Shown: in pieces, positions 22,812 to 35,814 of the stretch
Numbering within the stretch: position 1 is the stretch's first letter
Layout: each line of letters opens with the position of its first letter
DNA from: Paramarasmius palmivorus
Taxonomy: Eukaryota > Basidiomycota > Agaricomycetes > Agaricales > Marasmiaceae
DNA: 64,000 nt
Assembly: GCA_037176845.1 (NCBI GenBank)
Contig: JAYKXP010000057.1
Coordinates: forward strand, 288,428-352,427
Reading direction: 5' to 3'
Made by a program: the position numbers and the translations under genes
Notes under the pieces: generated by a model
The model's input: only the letters and a program-made list of their open reading frames with translations
Told to the model about the DNA's origin: nothing
The model's database searches: none

Positions 22812-22997
22812 CGCGGCCCTTGGTCCGGTACGACCATGACCAGGATGGGTCTCCTCCCCACACCGACATATTTGGATACTGTCAAAATGTTGTTAGCCAT
22901 CAGCACTATATGCAGTGCAAAACCCGACCTGATACATCAAGCCTAAAGCCTCACTTGGTCCACGCCCTTCCTTTCCACAACCTTCACCACTTTGAGC

Positions 22998-25850
22998 ATG
23001 GCCTTCCACGACAACTCTGGTTTCACTATCAACGATGGACGCTTTACGAATGCCAATAGCGTGTATAACAATTGCACAGTCGTGAAGGTCACCGAGAAAG
23101 GGCAGGAAAGGCAGAGTATATGGGACGATGTGAGTTATTGCAGTGGCACCTAAGGCCGCAAGCTGACGCGTTTGTTTCAGTACAATCATATCATACCAGG
23201 CGATATCCGTATTGAGGAGAACATAGGCACAACCTCGGTCAGACTGGAATATCGCGATGATGAGGAAGGAAAAAAACAGTACCAAATTTGGCGAAATGTA
23301 GATGCTCGTCGCAACATCGGAATTGCTCGCCTTCGGGGTGAAGACAGGGAAGACAAGTTTTTATGTGTTACATACGATGGCCCCGATGCCCTCAAAGTCA
23401 GTTCCATCCATACCCTAGCGCTCATGTCACTGAAATCGTGCTTCGATAGGCTTTCAAGCAAGATTTCAACCAGTTCGCCCATATCAAGTATGTCAATTGC
23501 CCTTGTTTGAACGTCAAGTTTACCAAGAATCCTTAGGAACGCTAATGTCGCACAAATCTTTGGTTACAACGATAACGAACAAGGTTTACCAGCGTTGGTA
23601 TTCTACAACGGTGCGTTATCTTTTTCTAAAAATGTGTCTATTGTACTCACTCGCCATCTGGATAGCTCTCATTCCACTTGGTCGTATTGTCCTCGACGGG
23701 AATCGGTTCGCGCCGCTCTTGTACTCGTACTTTGCCCACCAAGTACGTCTCTAATCAAAATCTATGCCAAATAGCGTCTCATTAGGGTTACCCAGTTCGG
23801 GAGGATGCGGAGGGAACTCTCAATGGGGAAACTTGTACGTCTCCTTACCCCATCATCACAATCGGTATTAACAGGGACTACAGCTCATAGGTGAACTATG
23901 GGTTGACCCAAGAACCAGCGCACTTCAGAAAGGTCCATACCTTGAGCTTCCCCTCCTCCAGTCTCTGATCATGCTCGGCACCAGCGAGAACACAATGTCC
24001 AACACCCATTCCGCCCATCTCCCCATCCAAACATATAGTGACAACGACACCGTCTTTGAATACCTCACAAGAACGTTCCCCGCTCGGACCATCCTCACAG
24101 GAATTCGCTTCGCTTTCACGGGGTTCATACAACCCCTTGCCAACGAACAAGTCACACCCATGCTGTCATCCCTCCCTGGTGCGATATACAATCAGCGCTC
24201 AGGAGATATCATTGCTAGATTGCCGGGTGCCAGGGAAAGATGGCATTATGGAGTTTGGAGTGTGCTGGGTAGTATTCCTGATGGAATGAGGGAGAGTCAG
24301 GTTGTGATGGATGACGGCTCGGTGCGGTATGTATGCAAAAGCTGGGTGTTGGATATCGCTGACTGACCAGAGGTATAGGTTTACTGTCACGTCGACGGAG
24401 ATCCAAGATCTTCAAGGGGTTGCCATGGGGTATCGGTTTGATCCTCCAGGGGAATGGATCACCCTGGCGGAATCATGGCTCGCTCAGGCACACAGTGTGT
24501 TCAGCCAACTCGGGATTCATGAAGATGATTGGGAGGATTATGGTAAGTTTTTAGTGTTGTCATGTTTGACCTGTCTGTTGACTTGGCCTAGTTATACTTG
24601 GTGACTTCATTCTTTGCCTTGAATGCACTCCGCCATACAAGGAACCCAATATCCCCCGGAATGTCTATCTATTCATACAGCTTGTTCCCCGTCCATCTGA
24701 TGACGAAGCGATCTGGAGGTCTTGGATGGAGGGCGAGAAGTACTTCTGGTCGTTTGATCCGCCCGGGCAAGAAATAGTGCCCGAGCTTGAACGGGCACAT
24801 TTAGGATTGCCATCTTTTACTTCCAGGATAGTTTCCTGGCAGGCCTTCTGGTCTTGTAGGCACTACGATGCCATTCAGAAACTCCACATCTTCAAAGGCT
24901 TTGACTCTACCATGACGGACTTTGCGCTTTCACTCGGCTTTCCTATTCTCAAAGTCGTCGGGGATGAAAGTCGATTCGAAGACCTTGAGGACTTGAGCTC
25001 CAATACGCTATCGCTAGCAGGTGACAATCTTGAATCACGAGGTCCGTTTGGACCGATGTGCTATATTCTCCGCTGGGTACTGATAATCCTATTATTACTA
25101 CAGGTGAATGTTCAACTCAGTCATCCAGCGCAAAGAAGCCGAGCACGGCTGCGAGGAGTTCACAATCCACTAGAACCAGTCCCAGGCTGCAACAACCCCG
25201 AGCTCGCAAACCTGCCATCAACTCTCCTGGCAAACCCCAGGATCTCGGAAAACGGGCGAATTGTGGAAAAGATTCACCAGCTGTATCGAGTAATCAGGGG
25301 GTCACTGAGACAGCCCAGGGCAGTAGAAGTAATAGGAACGCACTAGGTAAGTTCATTCCACCTGCCCTTGAGGTAGTTATCATGACATCGGTCGTACAGG
25401 GCATCGTTCAACTTCAACGCCCTCTCTAGGATCCTCAAGACCCAACAAAGATCTCGAAGAATCAAGTTCCGGAACGTTATCATTCGTCGAAGATCTTCCC
25501 GAAGCACAAGGTCCGTCTCAGCAACCATGCTACTTTCATTTCCTTTACTGATACATCTTCAATGCATAGCTGGCCCTTCGATGAGAACATCTAGAGCTAC
25601 GACGGGACGATACCACCCTCGTCACAGGGAAATGCACTCGTCTGTAGTATCTAAGGACAGAAATACAGTATCCCCCGAGACTGTACTACGACCCCCAACG
25701 AGCAGGAAGCGGAAATATGTCGATGATATGGACAGTGTGTCGAGGAAGAAATCCCGTCAGATCGAAGACAGCCAAAACAATGAGAGGAAGCGTCGGCAAC
25801 CGAGCGAACTGGGTAGTGGTCGTCCACAAAAGAGGCGTTGTGGACTATAG
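22998..25850 (+). CDS. Family A gene A2, basic-tail form (12 exons, ~758 aa)
   Basis: Exons: 22998-23129, 23181-23396, 23450-23487, 23537-23610, 23666-23742, 23796-23834, 23875-24326, 24379-24542, 24592-25041, 25104-25346, 25400-25510, 25570-25850; all introns GT-AG, joined frame 2277 bp open. Start FHDNSGFTINDG matches the A1 N-terminal motif. The core aligns with A1 residue by residue (FLCVTYDGPDALKAFKQDF, NVAQIFGYND, LPALVFYN, ELWVDPRT, IPDGMRESQVVMDDG). After the core it diverges completely from A1: exons 10-12 encode a Ser/Lys/Arg-rich tail with basic clusters (SRKRKY, SRKKSR, NERKRRQ, QKRRCG) that look like nuclear-localisation signals, and no membrane segment. No enzymatic motif recognised. 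Confidence 0.85.
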
Positions 25851-26019
25851 TAAGTATGTTATGGCCAATCTCACGATTCAATACTGAGTTGATTTGTAGA
25901 TGCGTAAACGGAAGCACCAACACTTGGATGCTACTAGGAGTTCCGAAACAATCATTTCGTGTGGGCAGTTTATAGTTCGTTTCATTATCTCTTTCTCACC
26001 TTGGACTTTCCGATGCCGG

Positions 26020-26930
26020 TCATTATTGTAACTCGAACTTGTGTATCTCATGATAGAAATGCAATGAAAACATGCATCGATGTATTGTATGAAAGCATCG
26101 AATTACCGAACGTGAATCTACCGCACTGAACGTGTCCTGTTGTTCTTTCTGTAGAGACGTTTGTGGTATCTGTTCACAAGACTCTAGATTCACTTTACGA
26201 TTGATATTGCATACATATGCTCGACGTAACACTCGGGGTGTCTATAATTAGGAGTATCTGGAGTCTGAGTTGATTACTGTATGTACATCCCTACGGAAGA
26301 TTCTGGAGACGAATTAGCACTAGCGAAAGGAAACAGATTAGACGTATCAGCTCTGAATGAGTAGAAAATGGCGGGAGGTGTTTCTTGGTGACCGAGTTAT
26401 CTCAAGCAAGTGAAGGTTTGGGTAACGTTCAACTTCATGCTGTAGCCTGTCAGTGATATCAATACCTAAGTGATCATCAGTCGAATGCGAACGCAAAGAA
26501 TAGAAAACTCACCTCAATAGATACAGGTTGAGCACTCTTGACGCCCCATTCAAAGAGGTGCATGGACCATTTTCAACATGACCTATACCCCTTGCAAGAG
26601 CAGATTTGTCTTCCGTGAGTCGAACTATCCCCAGGTTTAAGGTGGCGAGCCATTGACAATAACACGAGTGACAGAATCGCCGTTGGACCATTGAGTGTTG
26701 AAAATGGCGGGTCCCAAAGGGACAGGCAGAGTCATAAGTGCTAGCTGCGCATTGTTGGTCTTTGAACAGCTTGAGTAGCTAGACTTGATGTGGAACGCTG
26801 GGCATTGGTTCAACGAGAGGATCTAAAGCTGGTGACCGTAAAGACTGCAATGAGGATTTTGCTCTACAAGAAGTAAAGTAACATCCGAGACGTACCATCG
26901 AAAACCACGAGGATTTGCGTAGCTGGTGCC
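26020..26930 (-). pseudogene. Family C relic downstream of A2
   Basis: First-exon landmark MAPATQILVVFDG starts at about 26925 (minus), with the GTACGTCTCGG donor. Downstream frames include the GTRHFQHSMVQRRF and ENGPCTSLNGASR segments (26510-26700). The 3' part toward 26240 is diverged. Stops break the model. It converges on A2. Confidence 0.45.
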
Positions 26931-26999
26931 AGTCTAGTAAACCAAAGGGCGCGAGCCTGGTGGTCAGAAACGAAAGAGCCGCGTCGGAGTTATCGCCGA

Positions 27000-27340
27000 A
27001 ACACCTTGACCTTGACCGTGACCTCCGAGGTCTTTTGTTTTTTATGTTCTCCGATTCCTCTCTGATTTTTACCTGTCTTCTTTTGGAGTATTGGCGCTAC
27101 TTTTGAAAGCCATATCATGAGATTTGGTACGTACGGCTTGCAAGACTTGTTAAGGCAACCTTCGCTGGACACCCTCACTCCTAGTACATCCACACGAGGA
27201 CAGTTGGGCAACGTCCAACGCCCTACACAAAACCCAACACCAAAAACCTGCTAATGAAACATTCGAGTCTGTAGTATTATTTTGTTCCGTCACCTCCATT
27301 CCATCGGTCAAATACCGCCACCACAACAACAACAACAGTG
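27000..27340. other. Decayed segment between C and B3
   Basis: Similar to parts of 14440-14640 and 44950-45120 ('acgccctacacaaaa(a/t)cc'). No gene supported. Confidence 0.3.
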
Positions 27341-27349
27341 TTCGACCGC

Positions 27350-28735
27350 TTACCCGCGAGATTCACTTACGCGTACCGAGGTCAAGGCTCATTAGGCTCC
27401 CGTATCCTTGTTTTTGGATCTACAGGAGGAGAAGGTCTGCGGGCTATAAGTCATGGGTTGGGAGTTGGGAGTTGAAGCACATCTGGGATCCCGCGTTTTC
27501 ATCGACCATCGACAACGACAACTCCAGCTATCCTTTCCTTACAACGGACGTCGAGCATCCAGGCCTGGGTATTACCCACCTCCGCATCTTCATGCAGATG
27601 TAAGAAATTAGCGCAGAGTCAAACTATATATGCCTTAGCCTTGTTCGGTCAGTTCATATCCCTCTTTTATCATCTCTGACACTGACACTGTTTTCAGTGC
27701 GACAACACCAATCATACAAACACTAGCGGCACCCTTGATTGTGCCTATCGTTTCGAAAGCGTCTTCACTCTTCAAGCGCTATGCGGCTAGCCCACAACAC
27801 GTCTATCATGAACATCCACATCTCGGCACTCCATCTCCATCCATGCTCTTCTTACCTTCACCTGCGCGCTGGTTTCTTGGTTTCACTACTATTCCTTTCG
27901 GCCCAACTACCTCCCGTATCACTACACCCCATCACCTAGTATACGCTCATGCAGCCATTACATCGGCTTCGCATATCGCGGTGTTACCGTGTATCCTAGA
28001 ACAGTACCAGCACGTTGCTGACACGGAGAGGCAGGCTCAGAGAGAAATCTCAAACACTGAAGTTGTAGGTATGGCAACCCGTGTATTCATGTCTTGACAC
28101 TAATTGATCTCTGCAGGCCTAGCTTTGAAACACCCATCACCGAATATTCACATCCTGCTCCGCCGGGAGCATGTCCGAACGTTTTAGATCTCGAACTCTA
28201 CGACCTCATTCGGCGCTGAAGCGGGTGTATCGGGTGTCGGGCTTGCCGTTGGACTAGATCACTCTGTAGAAATGTCTTCAGGTGGTCTTCCTATCCGTGT
28301 ATTGGGCCCTGATACCAAGTCACCACATATCGAGAATCTTCGCGTCTTTCGCCAGTTTCAACCCATACGCGACCTCTGCTTCCAGTCAAGTTCGAAGCTC
28401 GTCTCAATACCCCTTTTGTCTCCTGGTAACCGAATCGTCACCCAAGATCTCCGAAGCATCTCAAAGTACTCCCCTTCCAAAGGTATCTATCGCTCAAACC
28501 CGCTATCTTCGCTTCTCACACGGCTCATCCACAAACAGTTTGGGATACTCCTCAGCACCCATCAATGGCTCTATGAAACCACGCTCAGGATCCACGATCG
28601 ATGTGAATGTGAAAGGGAAGATCGGTGGAAGGAAAAGTTGCACGGCGGTGATGGCAGGTGCTGTAGCGCACGGTTTACACGGTGTATGTTCAACCTTGAC
28701 GACTCGCAATGCCTGGCTGACTTAGATGTATAGCT
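27350..28735 (+). pseudogene. Family B copy B3 (best preserved middle exon)
   Basis: Family introns 27648-27697 (GTCAGT to TTTTCAG) and 28069-28116 (GTATGG to CTGCAG). The exon between them is open (IVPIVSKASSLFKRYAASP ... EQYQHVADTERQAQ). After the second intron come the B-family segments SPHIENLRVFRQF and, in another frame, GSTIDVNVKGK...VMAGAVAHGLH before the end at about 28735. The in-frame TAG right after the second acceptor and the frame changes argue for a pseudogene. Product unknown. Confidence 0.5.
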
Positions 28736-28744
28736 GATGTTCAT

Positions 28745-29560
28745 TTTGGCACGCGTAATGAAGGCTCTTTATTGATATTAGTATTATACACCCAGAACGT
28801 GTATTTAGAATAATAGTCAGGTTTTTAAAGCCAGCGCCCAGTACATCCAACCCCTCGAGTTGTCGCCTTGAAATAAGGTTCCATAGAGGACAAATCAGCG
28901 GCACGTCAAAGTAAATGGGTTTATAGGACGTACCGTAGACTACTTTGCCTACGTTCTCAAGTTCCTCGTGCGAGTAATAGTGTAGTACAGTATTGGTGAT
29001 ATCAATGTCTATTGAGTACTGAGTCTTGATCAGCGAAACACAGACAAAAGAAGAACGAAGACACTCACTCGATGTGTGAACGTTCGCGTGTAGCCCGTGT
29101 TTGTGACGGGAGATACCTGCAAGAAGTATCTTCTTTGAGTGTCAGAGGAGGTGGGCTGGAGCTGGAGGATGAACCGGTAGGAGGTACAGGGAGTAGGCGT
29201 GCTTGCGCTGGGGATTTTGAAGGCTAGTAGCGTTGAGTGGTCGCTCAAGTCAAAATGGAGGAGAGTGCCGTAGACATGTCGCTTTCCTCATCGTGGTAGG
29301 GAGCCTTTATCTTCTTGGTGAGGAAGATTTCTGGGGTTTGATTGTCTTCGGGAACTGGCATGCATATGGGGGATGTCGAACAAGGCCCATGGAGTTGCCG
29401 GCTTGGGAGGTCTTGCGTGGTTCTGGAGGGTAGAAGGATGGGCTAGAGTCTGGCCAAAGGTTGGGAATAATAGATCAGCTAGAATCGTAGATGGTACTGT
29501 TGAAATCGGTGGATAAGAGGAGAGCGAAGACTATGGAGGAAGTGCGTCAGCAAAAAAAAA
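28745..29560 (-). pseudogene. Family C copy C3
   Basis: Terminal segment (ISRRQLEGLDVLGAGF...NTRSGCIILI), donor GTACGTCC after the exon ending KVVYG near 28935, and the Pro/Ser/Thr-rich exon ending in the VSVFVLLLSVF stretch (29240-29030). Internal stops present. Converges on B3. Confidence 0.45.
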
Positions 29561-29689
29561 CATCGTTAGTGTAGAATGGGTCGCACCTCTTGGTTCACAT
29601 CAGTGATTTTTTCAACAGGCGATAGTCATAGTCAAGAACGTTGAGAGTGTAAGGAAATTGCAGAGAATCGCGTCGGATAGAAGATGGTG

Positions 29690-31420
29690 CTTAGGCAGAA
29701 CGTTTTCCTCAGACCGGCTCAGACGCGTCGCGAAAGCACCTCTTGATTGTGAACCACCACTACACCTACAAGCACCCCAATACCATCCCTCTCGGTTGCC
29801 TCACAACCTCTTCCGTCTATTAACGCGAACGCTTGAAGATCGAACCCGTCTCTAGAAGAAAACAAGTCGTCGAGGAGTTTTAGTTCCAGTCAGTTCATGC
29901 CTATCTTCTCTGTGGACTACACTTATCTATATGGGTATAGGCAGCACTCAGTATATTTACCAAGGGCTCCAATTCAAGCTGAAGATTCTACTCTCCTGAA
30001 GTCCGAGAATTTCTTGGCTAAAGTGCATCTCTTCTCTCTCGTGCTCAAAACACAGCTACATCTCTTCTCCCCTGCCATAGCTATCAGCGTTGACGCGTAG
30101 CCCTAGTATTCTAGGATATTCAAACTACCATATGCATTCCGCATCCTGCGTGGCGTGCTGGCTATGGGCTTACAGGTTGAGGAGATAATGGTGAGTGGTC
30201 AAGTCTTATCCACATCCTGTCACTCGCATTCTCATCTTATACGGACACAGAAAGTCATTTTAACGTCGTCACCTCAGGAACACCATACAACGAACAAAAA
30301 GCTCGACGAATGAGTGTTGAAATCTCTCAAAACCCCAACCCCAAAGTATTCGGCATACCGGACTTGACTCTGCAAGCGGTCAGAGTATTCGGCGTTTCGC
30401 TCGAAATACGTGGGTAGGTACTCATCTACTCCCCAATCTTTGGTCGCTCTTAGTCATCTCTATTCATTACTTTGATCGCTACAGTGTTCGCCAGGGCGTA
30501 TACCGGAACTTCAGGCCAGAAAACTACTGTTGGGTACGCTGACGACAATCTCGGGCCAAGAGTACCACTGAAAACTCTATTCCATATTCTCAGCTCAGCG
30601 CTAGATAACGCATCATCCAGCAAAACAGGCGAATACTTCAGGCATCTGCTCAAAGGAAAGGAATGGTTCTCAAATCATTCATTCCCATGCGGCAAAGACA
30701 CCAGCACGACACTCGCAAACTCTCAATTTTCCGAAAGGCGAAGACTGGCAAAGTTCACGGTTGAGAACATCGCTCAATCTCTTTGACAATTTAGCCTAGC
30801 TAACTCGATCAGGCGAGTTTATTTCATGCTCAGCAGCTTGAGATTATCCTCACAGTTAACATTGCGCGTACAGGGTACTGTTCGCCTTCAACGACGAACA
30901 CAATACATATGCTAGTTCTTTCGGTACGAAGAATTCGGGATCGGCAGCCGTAACGACTGTCAAAACTACTGGTAGAACTCAAACAGCAAGGAGACGACGC
31001 TCGTAAACCCTAGGATATTGGAAAGGCGGGGAAAGTTCAAGAGGATGCGAATCCTTTATTGAGAACTATCGGGGGCCGGTTCATGTTAGTGTATCAGAGA
31101 ACGTCGCGGTGAGCTCATGTTGTGCATCTGGAGGCTGTTATCTTGACATTGGTTATACAGAGCACGGTTCAACCTCAACCCCAACTAATACTACGTGTTC
31201 AAACGTTCGGCAGTTGTCTTGATCATTCTTAGGATAGGCCGAAGCTTTGAGTCCCAACAAATGGAATAGATTTATGGGAAGCTCACTGCGGCAAGACTGT
31301 GTTACGTATCGGAAAGAGGATACTCAGGCGAAGAAAGCGCCATTTTGGCGATGATCATCCACTTGTAAGAGCTGTCAATTATCAACTTGACTTCGACGCG
31401 CCTCGCTGACGCATTATGTC
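29690..31420 (+). pseudogene. Family E / A-tail relic (E2)
   Basis: Begins with the conserved CTCAGACGCGTCGCGA block at 29708-29723. A segment 30472-30786 stays open (TGTTCGCC after a CTACAG acceptor at about 30482), and A-tail-like acceptors with following sequence occur at about 30870 (TACAGGGTACTGTTC) and 31160 (TACAGAGCACGGTTC). No continuous coding model. Confidence 0.35.
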
Positions 31421-31649
31421 CTAGGCAAGTTCTGAAGCCGATATTTTACCTCGGCATGCGTCTTGATTGGGGTGTATGACGGTGGCTTGTACTTTACTAT
31501 CAAAACTGTAAGCCAGACATTCGGCGTTTCTAGCCGTTCGAGCTTCCGAAGATCAGGCATGTCCGATATCCAGATAGACGAAGGTATGCGTAATTTAACA
31601 GCTCGTTGAATAGATGAGATTCTGACGGGGGAAAGACAGATATTAATAC

Positions 31650-33122
31650 CGACATCACGACCTTATCATCACCCGAACCCGTTCTTCCTCGCGAGACTGG
31701 CTCTGATGGCACTCACGCATATCGAGGTCAAACTTCACTAGACCTGCGTATCCAGAGTCCTGATCTACGGGGGAAAGATGCAACGGGCTATGGTGTACGC
31801 GTTGGGAGTCCGTTTTTTTGGGCCGACTCCAGACTACACAAACTATCTGAATTCCTGCGTTCATTCTTGGGCCGTTGCGGCAACTCCTTGAACACTCTTT
31901 TCCTTACCGTTGAACGCTGGACATCGATCATCCAGGCCTGAAGATGCCCTATCTTTCTCCATCTCTGCACCTTCTTAAGGCCGATCTAAGGGGATACAAT
32001 GCATAGGATGGGATAGACAGCGGGTGTAGGGCATGAACAGTACAGCTGTTAGTCAATCAATTCGGTCAGTCCGAATTCCCTTTCTCTTCTTAATACTGAC
32101 ACTGACATCATATTGACTTTCAAGGTCTTGTCCTCGACCGACGCAAGGACTCCAGTTTTGCCCGTCTGGAACGACGGCTGCGCTAGACCTAAGACCTCCT
32201 TCTCGCAATCCGTCGCATGTCAACGATGATCTGCGTCTCAATCTCCATGCGCCTGCTGCCTACTCCGCGTATGCGTTCTTTTGGTCTCCATCTTGGCCCA
32301 GCCATCTCGCCTACGATCACTCATTATCCTCAACCACGTCCTTACACGAGCCTACCAAATAACTCTTATCCACATCTGCAATCGTAGCGCTAGAGTCGAG
32401 TATTCGGAAACACTCCGAGCTCGTTCCCATCCCAAGTGACACGAAATACGCGATGGCAGGGCAAAGGTGATTCTGGGCCTCGAAGGAGCTATTAGGTATT
32501 GGAGCTTTAGCCTCTAGGTATGTCAACTCATGTACCCAGAGCTCACATATTGACACCAAATTCAACAGCCATATTCCCCTTATGATACTTTTGTGGTACG
32601 CGCTCTGCAACCCGAGCGCCCGTTTCGGGTTCGCCGCTGGACAAGAAAGCTGTCTTCGGCTGGTTGGCGGCTACCAGATCACCATATGTCGAAGATATGC
32701 GGTCGATTCCAAACCATACGCAACCTCTATTGCCCGTCGAGCTTGAAGCTTTTGAAGGTTTGTCTCGATTCTTCTATCATCCCACCGAAACCAAAGTGTT
32801 GACCAGTGTTACCCAAGATAACCGAGCACACACGGAAGATACCACCAAGCCTTTCGAAGATGTTACTCTAGCCCGTTGTTTTCACCGCCGTCGAACGTAT
32901 CTTCTCATAGGGGACCATCTGCAAGGGTTGGAGGTGCTCTTGGTTGGTATTCTCGAAACATTCGCGATCAACATCGACGAGAAGAAGGCGAGGGTTGACG
33001 TAGCGATGCAGTATGGGTATATTTTATCTTCATTGCTTATAAGGTTCATATGCTCTTGGACCTGGGCTTCATTTCACGACATTCTCATTAGATTTTCACT
33101 AATATCGATATTGTACACCTAG
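31650..33122 (+). pseudogene. Family B copy B4
   Basis: A short first-exon candidate at about 32034 (MNSTAVSQSI) precedes the intron 32065-32124; the next intron is 32518-32568. The last exon is well preserved and open from 32664 to 33122: SPYVEDMRSIPNHTQPLLPV, VELEAFEGLS, PFEDVTLARCF, FAINIDEKKARVDVAM and a hydrophobic end (YILSSLLIRFICSWTW). This exon defines the family's C-terminal consensus. A stop in the middle exon (near 32360) breaks the gene. Confidence 0.5.
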
Positions 33123-33129
33123 GACATGT

Positions 33130-33880
33130 ATGTAGTCAAACTATAGGCATGTTCTAACAGCCCCTGAGCTGCAGCTTCAATGAATAGACGAGGTTCTGTT
33201 GGGGACGTATCAGCGGCAAGAGCGAAAGAGATGGTTTAGGAGGACATACCTGATTGTGAATGAGCTCCTCCGCAAGTGGGAGGTGTTACTGCAATATTCG
33301 TGTTGAAGGAAAGAGTTCCTATTGTCGAAACATAGAAGCTAAGCCTGTCGCGTCTTGCAGTTCAGCCGAACGCAGGGACAAGAAAAGAACGAAAACGCTC
33401 ACCCAATCAATCCGTATAGGTTAGACATCACCAGCGCGACCGTCGCGTATAGTCCACGCTGGAAGAGCAGACTATCTGCGAATATCTTCAATGTACCAGA
33501 AGAAAGAGGGATACGCGTGGCTGCTAGTACTGGAGGTGTTGATGGAGCGGTAGTAGGTACAGGTACAGCCGTAGCTTTAGCTTGAATTAGGGCTGTTGAA
33601 GGCTAGTAGTGTTTGGCTACTGGGTGTGAGTTGGAACAAGGAGACGACATGATGGGTGTTGTCGGATTGGGGATCTTCGCACAGCGGATGTTAGACAAGG
33701 TTTAGTATTGGAGTGAGTGACTTTCAAGATCTTGAGTAGAACACCGGAGGACGGAGGAGTCGAGGAGTATAGCTAGAATTTTTGATGGTGCATTGGGTTA
33801 CGTGGAGCAAAAACCATGAAGAAAGCGCGTCAGAAAAATGAGACCACAGCACTCAGCTCGTCCAGTAATTCGCCGGATAA
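33130..33880 (-). pseudogene. Family C copy C4
   Basis: 3' boundary TTGTACACCTAGGAC at 33112-33126 and the 'gtatcagcggcaagagcgaaag...ggacatacc' donor context near 33245 match other C copies. The 5' Pro/Ser-rich exon (33600-33860) is heavily decayed. Converges on B4. Confidence 0.4.
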
Positions 33881-33999
33881 AGCGATAGCATAAAAATCGA
33901 GTTAGGTGCCAAAAACAGAACCGGATGTAACAAGCCTAGGCCTCGGGAGTCGATCCAGCTGGAGGATCGTTCGTTCCGCCATGTTCAGACCATGCAGGG

Positions 34000-35790
34000 C
34001 TTGAGGAGTATTGAGGAAAGCTTGAAATTGGAGCTTTGAGAGGTTTGCTGATCCCAAATTGAATGTACCTAGGAAGATGTGTATGTTCTTGCGGACATCG
34101 AGGAAGCGCAGAAGAGGAGCTTGCCTTGAAATGCCTGCCGCTCCGTCTTGTTCCTTCTTGCTCAACAACCACGACCAGCAATTCACGACGGTCCTACTGT
34201 CGATGCTCTAACTCAAGAAGGTATGCAACGCTTCTAGATCTCTATATTCCACACGCAAAACTAACACGTTCTTCCAAAGTTCACGATTTCTTCCTCCAGC
34301 CCTTCGCCCAAGCATCTTCCTTCGAGGCCAATCCTCCACATTGCACAACACCCACATAGAACGCACCATCCACCCCCTCAGCATTTCCAACCCAGGGATG
34401 AATCGTGTATCCATTGTCCTCGTCCCATCAGTCGACTAGCAACCTTACAATCCCGGCAGCACGCAAACTCTTATCTGCAAGATTGGCTCCTTGATTCTTG
34501 AATCGCACTCACGCATATCGAAATCGAGGTTCATTAGGCTCGCGTATCCAGAGGTCAGATCCACAAAGGGGGTAAATGTAATGGGGTATGGTGCATGGGC
34601 TGGGGGCGCGTTTTTGGGAAGGCACACAACGTACAGAACCATCCGGGCTATTTTTCTCATCCAGGGCCGATAACTCTCCATGTCCCTTTCTTACCACTGG
34701 ACACCGGAGATCAAGCACCCATGCCTGAGGACAATCCGTTTCCGCATCTTCCTCGGATTGGTCTTTGTGGGCCAACATATGGGATAGCAGTTGTTACTGC
34801 AGCTCTGACAGGTCAGTCCAAACTCTACTTATTGCGCTCGAAGTCTCAATACTGACACACATGTTAGGATCTTGTTAATATTATCAATTGACAACCTTCG
34901 AAACGCCGCAAAGAATTCTTCAGCTCTTTTACGCTCTACAGACCCAACACCCCGCGGGTGCGACGACCAACTACGCTGTCTCTTGGTCGCTCCTTTTGGC
35001 TCCACCGTTTGACCCATCGATAACCACTCTCACGAGCTTACAAAGAAGCTCTTGACATCCACCTATCCCATTGCAGCGTCAGAGCCGATATGGGGAAACA
35101 GCGAGCTCGTTTCCAACCCGAGCAACGTAGAATACTAGACGTCGGCGGGTCCAAATGACTATTGGGTCACAGTTGGCTGACTTGGTTACTGGGGCTCTAG
35201 GTATGCCAACCCGTGCATCATTCATACTTTGACGCTGACCGCAAACTCAACAGCGAACTCTGCTGCGTGAGCAGGTATATCCCGAATAGCGTACTCGCAA
35301 TCTGCGACCTGGGTGTCTTCATCTAGTGCCGAAGTGGGTGTATTGGGTGTTGCGGTCGTTGTTGGACAAGGTTCGTGTCTTCGGCTTGTCTTTTAGTTCT
35401 TGTAGGTATTGACTTCTGGTTAGTCAAAGATACGCTTGCGTTCCATAAGCTCCAACCGAAACGCCACCTCCGCTTCATCCCGGGCCTCAGGCTCGAAGCT
35501 AGTCTTAAAACATCTACCGCCAATACGTTATTCGTGATACCAGAAGCACCCCCATAGCACACGTGGAAAGCCCAGATCCCACGTGCCCTTTGAAGGCGCT
35601 GTTCAAGCCCACTGCCTTCACTACCTATGGGTTCATCCACAAAGGTTGCGGTGCTTTTGAACATGACGCAACACTCGTAGTTGGGTTAGAATTCACGATC
35701 AACGTCAATGCGGAGAGGATGGCTAGGTGACGAGAAAGCTAACCTGGCGATGGCTAGAGGCGCTATGATGTATTTACATTGGCAGACCTC
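34000..35790 (+). pseudogene. Family B copy B5
   Basis: Family introns 34812-34866 and 35201-35253. The first-exon equivalent near 34155-34218 ends CTCAAGAAG before a GTATGC donor, but the ATG seen in B7 has become ACG here. Late segments (TINVNAERMAR near 35700) match the C-terminal motif. Many stops. Confidence 0.45.
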
Positions 35791-35814
35791 TTGGTTCTGT
35801 CTCGGATTCGGGAT